Positions 40,122-47,845 of a stretch of DNA of 64,000 nt are shown here, piece after piece. The DNA comes from Mesorhizobium prunaredense. GTDB taxonomy: Bacteria; Pseudomonadota; Alphaproteobacteria; Rhizobiales; Rhizobiaceae. The translations under genes were made by a program, and so were the position numbers. Position 1 is the first letter of the stretch. Each line of letters opens with the position of its first letter. The stretch covers positions 216,021 to 280,020 of the forward strand of contig NZ_FTPD01000013.1 of NCBI RefSeq assembly GCF_900156895.1, read 5' to 3'. The notes beneath the pieces are model-generated. The model worked only from the letters and a program-made list of their open reading frames with translations. It ran no database searches and had not been told where the DNA came from.

Positions 40122-40943
40122 TCAGTTGGTGGCAGGCTTTGTCTTGTCCTGGTCCTTGAGCTGGCTCCAGGCGTTCTGCTGGGCGAGCATCTGGCGAAGG
40201 TAAGTCACGTTCGCCTGCGCCTGTTCGGGCGAGAGCTCCTGCGAGGCGATCTTCTCGGCCTCGTCGAAACGGCCCTGCAGGCCGACGACCAGCGCCAGGT
40301 TCTGGCGGACGCGGCTGTCGGCATTCGGCTGCTGGGCGGCCGAGCGCATATAGGTTTCAGCGGTGCGCAGATCACCTTCCAGCACATAGGACATGCCGAG
40401 ATTGGAAAGGATCGAAGGTTCGTTCGGCTTGAGGTCAAGCGCTTTGCGGTAATTCTGGCGCGCCTCGTCTCTCTGGCCAAGCTGGTCGAGAATAGCGGCT
40501 TCCGCCGACACCAGCTTCCAGTCGGGATATTCCGGTGTCTGCGCGCGGCGCACCGCGTCAAGCGCCGGCTCGAACTGCCCGTTGGCGGCAAGTGCCTTGC
40601 CATAGGCGGCGAGCACGTCGCGGTCTTTCGGCAGGACGATCGCCAGTTTGCGCATCACGGCGAGCGACTGGTCGGCGTCGCCATCCATTTGCAGCGCCGC
40701 CGCATAATTCGTCGCGATCCGCTTGTCGTTGGGGTTCTTGGCGTAGGACTGACCCAGCGCGATCGTCGCCTTGTGCAACTCGCCGGCCGACATGGTTTCC
40801 AAGGGTTTGCCGCTGGGGCGTCCGATCGAGCCGGTCGTCAACTTGCTGGTTCCGCAGCCTGCAACGCTGGCCGCGAGCGCTATTATGAACGCCGTGGTGA
40901 TCAGCCGCTTCCCCCTGGCGTTCGTCATGCTGTTGGTCGGCAT
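40122..40943 (-). CDS. tadD: Tad pilus-associated TPR lipoprotein TadD-like
   Basis: The 273-residue product has a lipoprotein signal (lipobox A-S-V-A-G-C, Cys near residue 30) and then tetratricopeptide repeats from about residue 60 to 235 (for example N-Y-R-K-A-L-D-L-K-P-N-E-P-S-I-L-S-N-L-G). TadD is the TPR lipoprotein of Tad loci; position next to tadC supports this name. It is in opposite orientation to the rest of the operon and must have its own promoter. ATG 40943 has GGAGG upstream; ATGs at 40961 and 40928 are alternatives. Confidence 0.85.
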   Translation of the reverse strand: MPTNSMTNARGKRLITTAFIIALAASVAGCGTSKLTTGSIGRPSGKPLETMSAGELHKATIALGQSYAKNPNDKRIATNYAAALQMDGDADQSLAVMRKLAIVLPKDRDVLAAYGKALAANGQFEPALDAVRRAQTPEYPDWKLVSAEAAILDQLGQRDEARQNYRKALDLKPNEPSILSNLGMSYVLEGDLRTAETYMRSAAQQPNADSRVRQNLALVVGLQGRFDEAEKIASQELSPEQAQANVTYLRQMLAQQNAWSQLKDQDKTKPATN

Positions 40944-41065
40944 CTGCACCAAGGCCTCCATTCGTCAAATTGGCTATTACGTGGCCATCTTCCCTCCCGC
41001 AGAAATATTCTGTTAACCCTAACGGATAGTTAAAACGCGCCGACTCGGAAGCCGGAGACCATCGA

Positions 41066-42430
41066 ATGACAGTCGAACTCATCGAGAGAGAACTGAAGAC
41101 CACACTGCCGGTTCATCTGGTGGCGAAGGATAGACTGGATACAGCAGGGCTTGCCTCCTCCTCGCTCGCCTGGGCCAAGGCCAACGGCTTTTCCGGTCAG
41201 GCCGGGAGGACGCTGATCCTGCCCGACGAAAGCGGCGCGCTTACCGGAGCCCTGTTCGGCACGGGCGACGGCGAAGGCGCGCTTGCCATCGGCGCACTGG
41301 CGAGAGCCTTGCCCGAAGGCGACTGGCATTTCGCCTCCACACTGGCCGAGCCGGAAATCGCGGCGATCGCTTTGGCGCTCGGCGGCTATGTCTTCACCCG
41401 CTACGGCAAAAAGCCTGGCAAGACGCTGCGTTTTTCGCTGCCGCCCGGCGCTGAAGGGGCTTATGTTCGCCGCATCGTCGATGGTGTTTTCCTGACGCGC
41501 GATCTGGTCAACACGCCGACCAGCGACATGGGACCTGACGAGTTGGAGAATGCAGTTCGGGCGCTTGCGGGGACCTACGACGCCGAAGTGTCGGTGACCA
41601 AGGGCGACGACCTGCTCAAGAAGAATTTCCCGATGATCCATGCGGTCGGCCGCGCTTCCGTCGGCGCACCGCGGCTGATCGACCTGATTTGGGGACCGAA
41701 GAACGGCCCGAAGGTGACGCTGGTCGGCAAGGGCGTCTGCTTCGACACCGGTGGTCTCGACATCAAGCCGTCCTCGGGCATGCTCTTGATGAAGAAGGAC
41801 ATGGGTGGCGCGGCCAACGTATTGGGCCTCGCCTCGATGATCATGGCCGCCGGGTTGAAGGTCCGGCTGCGTGTGCTGATCCCGGCGGTCGAAAATTCGA
41901 TTGCCGGCAACGCCTTCCGGCCCGGCGACGTGCTGGTGAGCCGCAAGGGCATCACCGTCGAGATCGGCAACACCGACGCCGAAGGACGGCTGGTGCTGGC
42001 GGACGCCTTGGCACTGGCAGACGACGACGAGCCGCAGCTGCTGATCGACATGGCGACCTTGACCGGGGCTGCTCGCGTCGCGCTCGGACCCGATCTGCCG
42101 CCGTTCTACACCGGCGATGAAGCGCTGGCCTCCGACCTCGCTGCGGCCTCCGTCGCAGTCGAGGATCCTCTGTGGCGCATGCCGCTGTGGAAACCCTATG
42201 CCGCAAAGCTGTCGTCGAAGATCGCCGACATCAACAATGTCACGTCAGACAGTTTCGCCGGCTCGATCACCGCGGCGCTTTTCCTCAAGCGCTTCGTCGA
42301 GAAGACCGCCGCCTGGGCGCATTTCGACATCTTCGCCTGGAACCCGTCCGATCGTCCGTACGGTCTCGCCGGCGGCGAGGCGCAAGGCATCCGCGCGCTG
42401 GAAAGGGTCATCTCGAAACGCTACGCCTGA
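41066..42430 (+). CDS. Leucyl aminopeptidase family protein (M17)
   Basis: M17 aminopeptidases are hexameric dizinc enzymes that remove N-terminal residues from peptides in the cytoplasm. The 454-residue product carries the family motifs K-G-V-C-F-D-T-G-G-L-D-I-K-P, M-K-K-D-M-G-G-A-A and the signature NTDAEGRL, followed by D-M-A-T-L-T-G-A-A. It is shorter than E. coli PepA because the N-terminal domain is reduced, as in the short alphaproteobacterial group. It is not specific for leucine on this evidence. It may be co-transcribed with the downstream MarR and NlpC/P60 genes. Confidence 0.93.
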   Translation: MTVELIERELKTTLPVHLVAKDRLDTAGLASSSLAWAKANGFSGQAGRTLILPDESGALTGALFGTGDGEGALAIGALARALPEGDWHFASTLAEPEIAAIALALGGYVFTRYGKKPGKTLRFSLPPGAEGAYVRRIVDGVFLTRDLVNTPTSDMGPDELENAVRALAGTYDAEVSVTKGDDLLKKNFPMIHAVGRASVGAPRLIDLIWGPKNGPKVTLVGKGVCFDTGGLDIKPSSGMLLMKKDMGGAANVLGLASMIMAAGLKVRLRVLIPAVENSIAGNAFRPGDVLVSRKGITVEIGNTDAEGRLVLADALALADDDEPQLLIDMATLTGAARVALGPDLPPFYTGDEALASDLAAASVAVEDPLWRMPLWKPYAAKLSSKIADINNVTSDSFAGSITAALFLKRFVEKTAAWAHFDIFAWNPSDRPYGLAGGEAQGIRALERVISKRYA

Positions 42431-42496
42431 CGCTGCGGTGCAGGACATGCTCGTGACTGAAACGGAACCGAAACAATTTGCCGTCATTCTGGCCGG

Positions 42497-42847
42497 ATGT
42501 CGATTTCGATGCGCCCGAGTCAGGCCTTGCGACTGTGGCAGCAGGTGATGCTGTATCAGGTGCGCGACGACGCGCCGGACCTCACCATGCGCCAGACGGC
42601 GATCCTGTTCACGATCTATCTCGATCCACCGCCGCATACGGTGCGCGGGCTCGCCGCCCGGCTCAATGTCACCAAGCCGGTGATCACCCGGGCGCTCGAC
42701 ACGATGGGCGCAATGAAGCTGGTTTCGCGCCATCGCGATGAGCTCGACAAGCGCAACGTGCTGGTCAAGCGAACCGTAGAAGGTGCTCTCTTTGTCGAGC
42801 GCTTCGGCGATGTTATCATCGCCAGGGCCCAGGAATTGCCCATCTAG
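42497..42847 (+). CDS. MarR-family transcriptional regulator (short; stop inside repeat)
   Basis: The 116-residue product has a MarR-type winged helix: L-T-M-R-Q-T-A-I-L-F-T-I (helix 2), T-V-R-G-L-A-A-R-L-N-V-T-K-P-V-I-T-R-A-L-D-T-M (recognition region), and a wing with D-E-L-D-K-R-N-V-L-V-K-R-T-V-E-G. MarR proteins are usually about 140-150 residues, so the C-terminal dimerisation helix seems short. Its TAG stop is the first three bases of a dispersed repeat, so the end may have been created by that element. ATG 42497 has only a weak ribosome binding site. Confidence 0.8.
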   Translation: MSISMRPSQALRLWQQVMLYQVRDDAPDLTMRQTAILFTIYLDPPPHTVRGLAARLNVTKPVITRALDTMGAMKLVSRHRDELDKRNVLVKRTVEGALFVERFGDVIIARAQELPI

Positions 42848-42911
42848 AGCAGGATCCCGAACCGCTGGTCAGCGAAGCAAAGCAGCACCGTTTTCGGAAG
42901 GGATCATGCTC
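42845..42911. repeat. GATCCCGAA-family palindromic repeat overlapping the MarR stop
   Basis: The outer arms GAGCAGGATCC and GGATCATGCTC are near-perfect reverse complements, with CCGAA / TTCGG inside. It is related to 6483-6527 and has the TAGAGC tip of the hairpin family. The first TAG is the MarR stop codon. Confidence 0.7.
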
Positions 42912-42940
42912 CAACACCAAGCCAGAGCCGAGTTGCCGAT

Positions 42941-43801
42941 TTGACCGCCAGGGATGCCCGCCTTCACGCCTTCCGTTCCGATCTCGCCGATATCAGGCTG
43001 AAAGGCGAGGTCGCCGCCGATCGCTTCGTCGCCGGGCGGCCAGCGCGGATTTCAGCCGCAGTGGCCGACATCCGCAAAGCGCCGCGGCCGGATGCCGGCG
43101 TCAACACGCAGCTTCTGTTCGGTGATGACGTCCTCGTCTTCGAAGATGCCGAAGGCTGGGCCTGGATCCAGTCGGAGCGCGACGGCTATGTCGGCTATGT
43201 CGCCGACACCGTGCTGGGCGGACGGGACCATGCGCCCACCCATGTCGTCTCGGTGCCGCGAACCTTCCTCTATCCGGGACCGGATTTGCGGCTTCCGCTG
43301 AGCGGGCAACTTTCGATGGGATCGGCGGTGACGGTGACCGGCGCAGCCGAAACGCGCGGCACGCATTATGCGCTGCTGCCGTCCGGCGAGGCTATCATAT
43401 CAGGCCATCTCAGGCCTCTGGGAGAGCCGGCTACCGACTATGTCGCTGTCGCGGAGGCTTTTCTCGGCACGCCCTATCTGTGGGGCGGCGCCTCAGGCTT
43501 CGGCATCGATTGTTCCGGTCTCGTGCAATTGGCGATGCACATGGCCGGCAGGCAAGTGCTGCGCGATTCCGATATGCAGGCGGCGACCATCGGCGAGCCG
43601 CTCGACCCGGGTCCGGACTTTGCCGGGTTGCGGCGCGGCGACCTGGTGTTCTGGAAAGGCCATGTCGCTGTCATGACCGACCCAAAAACGATGATCCACG
43701 CCAACGGCCACACCATGCTGGTCTCGCGTGAAGGGTTCAGGCAAGCCGTCGCCCGCATCGGCTATCTCTATGGCGGTCCAACAGGGTTTCGGCGGCCGTG
43801 A
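42941..43801 (+). CDS. NlpC/P60-family cell wall hydrolase
   Basis: NlpC/P60 cysteine peptidases cut stem peptides of peptidoglycan. The 286-residue product has an N-terminal SH3-like region (about 40-135) and the catalytic domain (about 165-280). The Cys is in DCSGLVQLAMHMAG, the His in R-G-D-L-V-F-W-K-G-H-V-A-V-M, and a third polar residue in I-H-A-N-G-H. No signal peptide is evident, as in related rhizobial proteins of this type. The TTG start at 42941 is the only sensible one and gives M-T-A-R-D-A-R-L; initiation may therefore be weak. It lies downstream of the leucyl aminopeptidase, a common pairing. Confidence 0.88.
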   Translation: MTARDARLHAFRSDLADIRLKGEVAADRFVAGRPARISAAVADIRKAPRPDAGVNTQLLFGDDVLVFEDAEGWAWIQSERDGYVGYVADTVLGGRDHAPTHVVSVPRTFLYPGPDLRLPLSGQLSMGSAVTVTGAAETRGTHYALLPSGEAIISGHLRPLGEPATDYVAVAEAFLGTPYLWGGASGFGIDCSGLVQLAMHMAGRQVLRDSDMQAATIGEPLDPGPDFAGLRRGDLVFWKGHVAVMTDPKTMIHANGHTMLVSREGFRQAVARIGYLYGGPTGFRRP

Positions 43802-43817
43802 ATGAAACCGCTTACCT

Positions 43818-43837
43818 TCTCCCCTTACGAGGGGAGA
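43818..43837. repeat. Small TCTCCCC hairpin
   Basis: The 7-bp arms TCTCCCC / GGGGAGA with a 6-nt loop lie 17 bp past the NlpC/P60 stop. The sequence is similar in style to the hairpin within the arms at 43881-43953 and to the element at 63953, and could also act as a terminator. Confidence 0.5.
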
Positions 43838-43880
43838 TCAGCAGTTCCGCCGATAGCGCCTCTTTTTCGAGGTTGGCGAT

Positions 43881-43953
43881 TTGGCGAAATCAAAGGTGAC
43901 GGCCGATCTCCCCCCAAGTGGGGGAGATGTCCGGCAGGACAGAGGGGGGCGCC
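43881..43953. repeat. Left arm of the long inverted repeat around the DUF559 gene
   Basis: This arm is the reverse complement of 44384-44455 over about 72 bp with few differences, including a 35-bp identical run (43918-43952). The arm also contains its own hairpin (ATCTCCCCC / GGGGGAGAT). It ends 38 bp before the DUF559 ATG. Confidence 0.85.
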
Positions 43954-43990
43954 GTAGAGCGCCAACCTCAATTGGGACCGAGCATTGACG

Positions 43991-44356
43991 ATGCCTCACA
44001 CGCCACTGCCTCCGCGAAATCGCGCAAATGCCAAGTCGATGCGCAAGGCGATGACCGACGCCGAACTGAAGCTTTGGAACGAGCTTCGCGCGCATCGGTT
44101 GATGGGGCTTGGCTTCCGGAGACAATTTCCGATCGCCGGTTACATCGTCGACTTCGCTTGCCCGGACAAGAAGCCCATCGTCGAAGTCGATGGTTCGCAG
44201 CATGCCGACGCCAATGCAGGCGACGAGGCGAGGACAAAGCGTCTGGAACGGGATGGCTGGACCATCCTGCGCTTCTGGAACGACGACATCATTTGTGACA
44301 TCGACAATGTCTGCCAGCAAATCGTCATCGAGGCGGGGCTCGCCGGCGCGACTTGA
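43991..44356 (+). CDS. DUF559 endonuclease-like protein
   Basis: The 121-residue product is a DUF559 protein, a family with a restriction-endonuclease-like fold related to Vsr. The core reads L-W-N-E-L-R-A-H-R-L, F-R-R-Q-F-P-I-A-G-Y-I-V-D-F-A-C, and I-V-E-V-D-G-S-Q-H. The likely catalytic pattern is Glu(helix)...Asp(I-V-D-F)...E-V-D-G. A conserved end W-T-I-L-R-F-W-N-D-D-I follows. Cellular role is unknown. The gene is enclosed by 72-bp inverted repeats and lies between unrelated housekeeping genes, suggesting a mobile or repeat-associated unit. An in-frame TTG at 43985 is an alternative start. Confidence 0.88.
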   Translation: MPHTPLPPRNRANAKSMRKAMTDAELKLWNELRAHRLMGLGFRRQFPIAGYIVDFACPDKKPIVEVDGSQHADANAGDEARTKRLERDGWTILRFWNDDIICDIDNVCQQIVIEAGLAGAT

Positions 44357-44383
44357 TACGCCGGCGGGACAGCGCCCTGGACA

Positions 44384-44455
44384 GCGCCCCCCTCTGTCCT
44401 GCCGGACATCTCCCCCACAAGGGGGGAGATTGGCCGTCATTGGCGGTTTCGCCAA
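44384..44455. repeat. Right arm of the long inverted repeat around the DUF559 gene
   Basis: Reverse complement of 43881-43953. It starts 27 bp after the DUF559 stop. The rest of the gap to the helicase (44456-44603) contains a further GGGGGAGAAGG fragment near 44522-44532 and no gene. Confidence 0.85.
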
Positions 44456-44603
44456 TCTTAATCCTTCATGCGCAACCCCTCACACCGGTCGCGCTTCTTC
44501 GCGTGCGAAGGCCTCCTTGTGGGGGAGAAGGAAAAACCGCACTCGATCACCCTTTGTTCCGATTCTTCTTGGCGATTGCGCGGCGCCGCGCTACCTCTGG
44601 CGG

Positions 44604-47126
44604 GTGACAGAGCAGCCGCGCCTCGCCGAACAGAATGCCGCCGTGCGCTTGCCCGAGCCATTCCTCAAATGGTTTGCGCAAAGAGGCTGGTCGCCGCGCG
44701 CCCACCAGATGGAATTGCTGGCGACTGCCCAGGCCGGGCAATCGGTCCTGCTGATCGCACCGACCGGCGCCGGCAAGACGCTGGCCGGGTTTCTGCCTTC
44801 ACTAACCGAGCTGGCCGGGCGGCCAGGGAGAAGACCGGGGCAGGCGCGTCGCGGCATTCACACGCTGTACATCTCGCCGCTGAAAGCGCTGGCCGTCGAC
44901 ATCGAGCGCAATCTCGGCAAGCCGGTGGAAGAGATCGGTCTATCGCTCACCATCGAGACGCGCACCGGCGACACGCCCGCGCACAAGCGCCAGCGGCAGA
45001 AGCTGGCCCCGCCCGACATCCTCCTGACCACGCCCGAGCAACTGGCGCTGCTGATTGCTGCGCCCGACGCCAGGCGCTTCTTCGAGGATCTGCGCTATGT
45101 CGTGCTTGACGAACTGCATTCTTTGGTGACGTCGAAGCGCGGGCATCTCCTGTCGCTCGGGCTGGCCCGGCTGCGATCCCTTGTTCCCGGCTTGCAGACG
45201 ATCGGCCTGTCGGCGACGGTCGCCGAGCCGGACGAATTGCGGCGCTGGCTGGTCAGCCAGAACCCACCGGGCGGCATGGCCGAATTGATCGTCGTCACTG
45301 GCGGCGCCAAGCCAGAGATCTCCATTCTTGACTCGGAAGAGCATGTTCCTTGGGCCGGACATTCGGCCCGCTACGCGACACCGGAGATCTATAGCGAGAT
45401 CAAGCGACACAAGACGACCCTGCTGTTCGTCAACACACGCAGCCAGGCCGAGCTGTTGTTTCAGGAATTGTGGCGGGTCAATGAGGACACTTTGCCGATC
45501 GCGCTGCATCACGGCTCGCTCGACGTCGCCCAGCGCCGGCGCGTCGAAAAAGCCATGGGCGAGAATGCCTTGCGTGCCATCGTCGCCACGTCGACGCTCG
45601 ACCTCGGCATCGACTGGGGCGACGTCGACCTGGTCGTGCATGTCGGCGCGCCGAAGGGCGCGAGCCGGCTGGCGCAGCGCATTGGCCGCGCCAACCACCG
45701 CATGGATGAGCCGTCGAAGGCGATCCTGATTCCGGCCAACCGGTTCGAGGTGCTGGAATGCCGGGCGGCGCTCGACGCCAATTATCTCGGTGCCCAGGAC
45801 ACGCCGCCGCTGGTCAATGGCGGGCTCGATGTGCTGGCGCAGCATGTCTTGGGTTGCGCCTGCGGCGCGCCTTTTCATGCCGATGACCTGTTCGAGGAAG
45901 TGCGAACCGCCGCGCCCTATGCCAGTCTTGATCGGCTGACGTTCGATCGTGTCGTCGACTTCGTCGCCACCGGCGGATATGCGCTGAAGAACTACGAGCG
46001 CTACGCTCGCATCCGCCTGAACAAGGACGGGCTGTGGCGCGTGTCCAATCCTCGGATCGCCCAGCAGTACCGGCTGAATGTCGGCACCATCATCGAGGTG
46101 CCGGCGCTCAACGTGCGTTATATCAAGGCCGGCAGCAAAGGCTCTGCCTCGCGCGGCGGCCGGGTTCTTGGCAAGATCGAGGAGGCGTTCCTCGAAACGC
46201 TGACGCATGGCGATACCTTCATGTTCGCCGGCAAGGTGCTGCGCTTCGGGGGCATCCGCGACAATGAATGCTTCGTGTCGAATGCGCCCGGCAGCGACGC
46301 CAAGGTGCCCTATTATGGCGGCGGCAAATTCCCGCTTTCGACTTACCTCGCCGAACAGGTCCGCATCATGCTGGACGACCCGCAGCGCTGGAAGAAGCTG
46401 CCGGAACAGGTCGCCGACTGGCTACGCTTCCAGGCCGACAAATCGGTGCTGCCGAAACGCGACGACCTGCTGATCGAGACCTTTCCGCGCGGCAACCGCT
46501 ACTATCTCGTGGCCTACCCGTTCGAGGGCAGGCTGGCGCACCAGACGCTCGGCATGCTGCTTACCCGCCGCCTCGACAGGGCGGGAGCCAGGCCGCTCGG
46601 CTTCGTCGCCACCGACTATGCGCTTGCCATATGGTCGCTGGCCGATATGGGCAGGATGTTGCGGGCGAAGAAACCGTCGCTGGCCGCGCTTCTCGACCAG
46701 GACATGCTGGGCGACGATCTCGAAGCCTGGCTGGCCGACAGCTGGCTCTTGAAGCGCACTTTCCGCAATTGCGCGCTCATCTCCGGACTGATCGAAAAAC
46801 GTCATCCCGGCCAGGAGAAGAGCGGCCGTCAGGTCACCGTCTCGACCGACCTTATTTACGACGTTCTGCGCAGCCATGAGCCCGACCACATCCTGCTGCA
46901 GGCGACGCGTGCCGACGCGGCCACGGGTCTGCTGGATGTCAGCAGACTTGCCGAGATGCTCTCGCGTATCCAGGGACGAATCGTGCATAAGCATCTTGAG
47001 CAGATTTCGCCGCTCGCCGTGCCGATCATGCTCGAGATCGGCAAGATGCCGGTGCATGGCGAGGCCGATGATACGCTGCTGATGGATGCGGCAACGCTGG
47101 TCGAGGAGGCCATGGGGACGAAATGA
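44604..47126 (+). CDS. Ligase-associated DNA damage response DEXH-box helicase
   Basis: The 840-residue product is an Lhr-type superfamily 2 helicase. Motifs in order: Q-like region H-Q-M-E-L-L, Walker A APTGAGKT, Y-I-S-P-L-K-A-L, DEXH box V-V-L-D-E-L-H-S-L, motif III G-L-S-A-T-V, then A-T-S-T-L-D-L-G-I-D-W-G and motif VI Q-R-I-G-R-A-N-H-R. An Lhr winged-helix/core C-terminal half follows. Length and the adjacent pdeM place it in the ligase-associated family rather than full-length Lhr. The GTG start at 44604 follows TGGCGG; the frame is open far upstream through the repeat, but that part is not helicase-like. Confidence 0.93.
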   Translation: MTEQPRLAEQNAAVRLPEPFLKWFAQRGWSPRAHQMELLATAQAGQSVLLIAPTGAGKTLAGFLPSLTELAGRPGRRPGQARRGIHTLYISPLKALAVDIERNLGKPVEEIGLSLTIETRTGDTPAHKRQRQKLAPPDILLTTPEQLALLIAAPDARRFFEDLRYVVLDELHSLVTSKRGHLLSLGLARLRSLVPGLQTIGLSATVAEPDELRRWLVSQNPPGGMAELIVVTGGAKPEISILDSEEHVPWAGHSARYATPEIYSEIKRHKTTLLFVNTRSQAELLFQELWRVNEDTLPIALHHGSLDVAQRRRVEKAMGENALRAIVATSTLDLGIDWGDVDLVVHVGAPKGASRLAQRIGRANHRMDEPSKAILIPANRFEVLECRAALDANYLGAQDTPPLVNGGLDVLAQHVLGCACGAPFHADDLFEEVRTAAPYASLDRLTFDRVVDFVATGGYALKNYERYARIRLNKDGLWRVSNPRIAQQYRLNVGTIIEVPALNVRYIKAGSKGSASRGGRVLGKIEEAFLETLTHGDTFMFAGKVLRFGGIRDNECFVSNAPGSDAKVPYYGGGKFPLSTYLAEQVRIMLDDPQRWKKLPEQVADWLRFQADKSVLPKRDDLLIETFPRGNRYYLVAYPFEGRLAHQTLGMLLTRRLDRAGARPLGFVATDYALAIWSLADMGRMLRAKKPSLAALLDQDMLGDDLEAWLADSWLLKRTFRNCALISGLIEKRHPGQEKSGRQVTVSTDLIYDVLRSHEPDHILLQATRADAATGLLDVSRLAEMLSRIQGRIVHKHLEQISPLAVPIMLEIGKMPVHGEADDTLLMDAATLVEEAMGTK

Positions 47127-47839
47127 CATTCGCACTCGCCATGACTGCGCTCCTGGCGGATGCCGATCCTATCGGCATCGCCGGCGAGCGTGCGATCTGC
47201 GATCGGCGCGGCGTGCTTTATTTTCCCGAGCTTCGGCTTCTGGCCGTGTCCGACCTGCATCTGGAAAAGGGTTCGTCGCTGGCACGGCGCGGTACATTGA
47301 TCCCGCCTTATGATACCGGTGCGACGTTGCTGCGATTGCAGGCGGTGATTGCCGATTATCAGCCGGCGATCGTCATCAGCCTCGGCGACAGCTTTCATGA
47401 CGGCGGCGGCGCGGCGCGCATGCATGCAAGCTTTCGCGAACGCCTGGAAGCGCTGATGGCCGGCCGCGACTGGTTCTGGGTTGCCGGCAACCATGATCCT
47501 GATGCGCCGGCCGCCCTGCCCGGCGAGACGGTGCGCGAACTGGCCATAGGCTCTCTCGTATTCCGGCACCAGCCTTCGGCGGTGAGAGTGGAAGGCGAGG
47601 TATCAGGTCATCTTCACCCTTGCGCCCGCATCGTGCAGCAAGGCCGCTCGGTGCGACGGCGCTGCTTTGCCGGCGACGGCGGCCGCATGGTCATGCCGGC
47701 CTTTGGCGCCTATACCGGCTCCCTCAATGTGCTCGACCGCGCCTATGCCGGGCTGTTCCGTCGCGAAACGCTGATGGCCTATATGCTCGGCACGGAGCGC
47801 ATCTTCGCCATTTCCCACGCGATGCTGCGACCAGGCTGA
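47123..47839 (+). CDS. pdeM: Ligase-associated DNA damage response endonuclease PdeM
   Basis: PdeM is a calcineurin-like metallophosphoesterase with nuclease activity reported for the family. The 238-residue product has all dimetal motifs: S-D-L-H-L-E-K-G (about residue 48), L-G-D-S-F-H-D-G-G (about 93), V-A-G-N-H-D-P (about 120) and G-H-L-H-P-C-A-R (about 158). The ATG overlaps the helicase stop by 4 nt, so the two are translationally coupled. The ATP-dependent ligase and exonuclease that usually complete the set are not next to it. Its stop is only 6 bp from the convergent soeC-like gene. Confidence 0.93.
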   Translation: MTFALAMTALLADADPIGIAGERAICDRRGVLYFPELRLLAVSDLHLEKGSSLARRGTLIPPYDTGATLLRLQAVIADYQPAIVISLGDSFHDGGGAARMHASFRERLEALMAGRDWFWVAGNHDPDAPAALPGETVRELAIGSLVFRHQPSAVRVEGEVSGHLHPCARIVQQGRSVRRRCFAGDGGRMVMPAFGAYTGSLNVLDRAYAGLFRRETLMAYMLGTERIFAISHAMLRPG

Positions 47840-47845
47840 GCTGCT

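Noticed and set aside
44109..44603. N-terminal extension of the helicase frame through the right repeat arm
   Set aside because: The extension overlaps the DUF559 gene in another frame and repeat DNA, and helicase similarity begins only after the GTG at 44604.
43801..44640. CRISPR array suggested by repeated GGGGGAGA blocks
   Set aside because: The blocks are palindromic arms in inverted orientation; there are no regularly spaced direct repeats with spacers and no cas genes.
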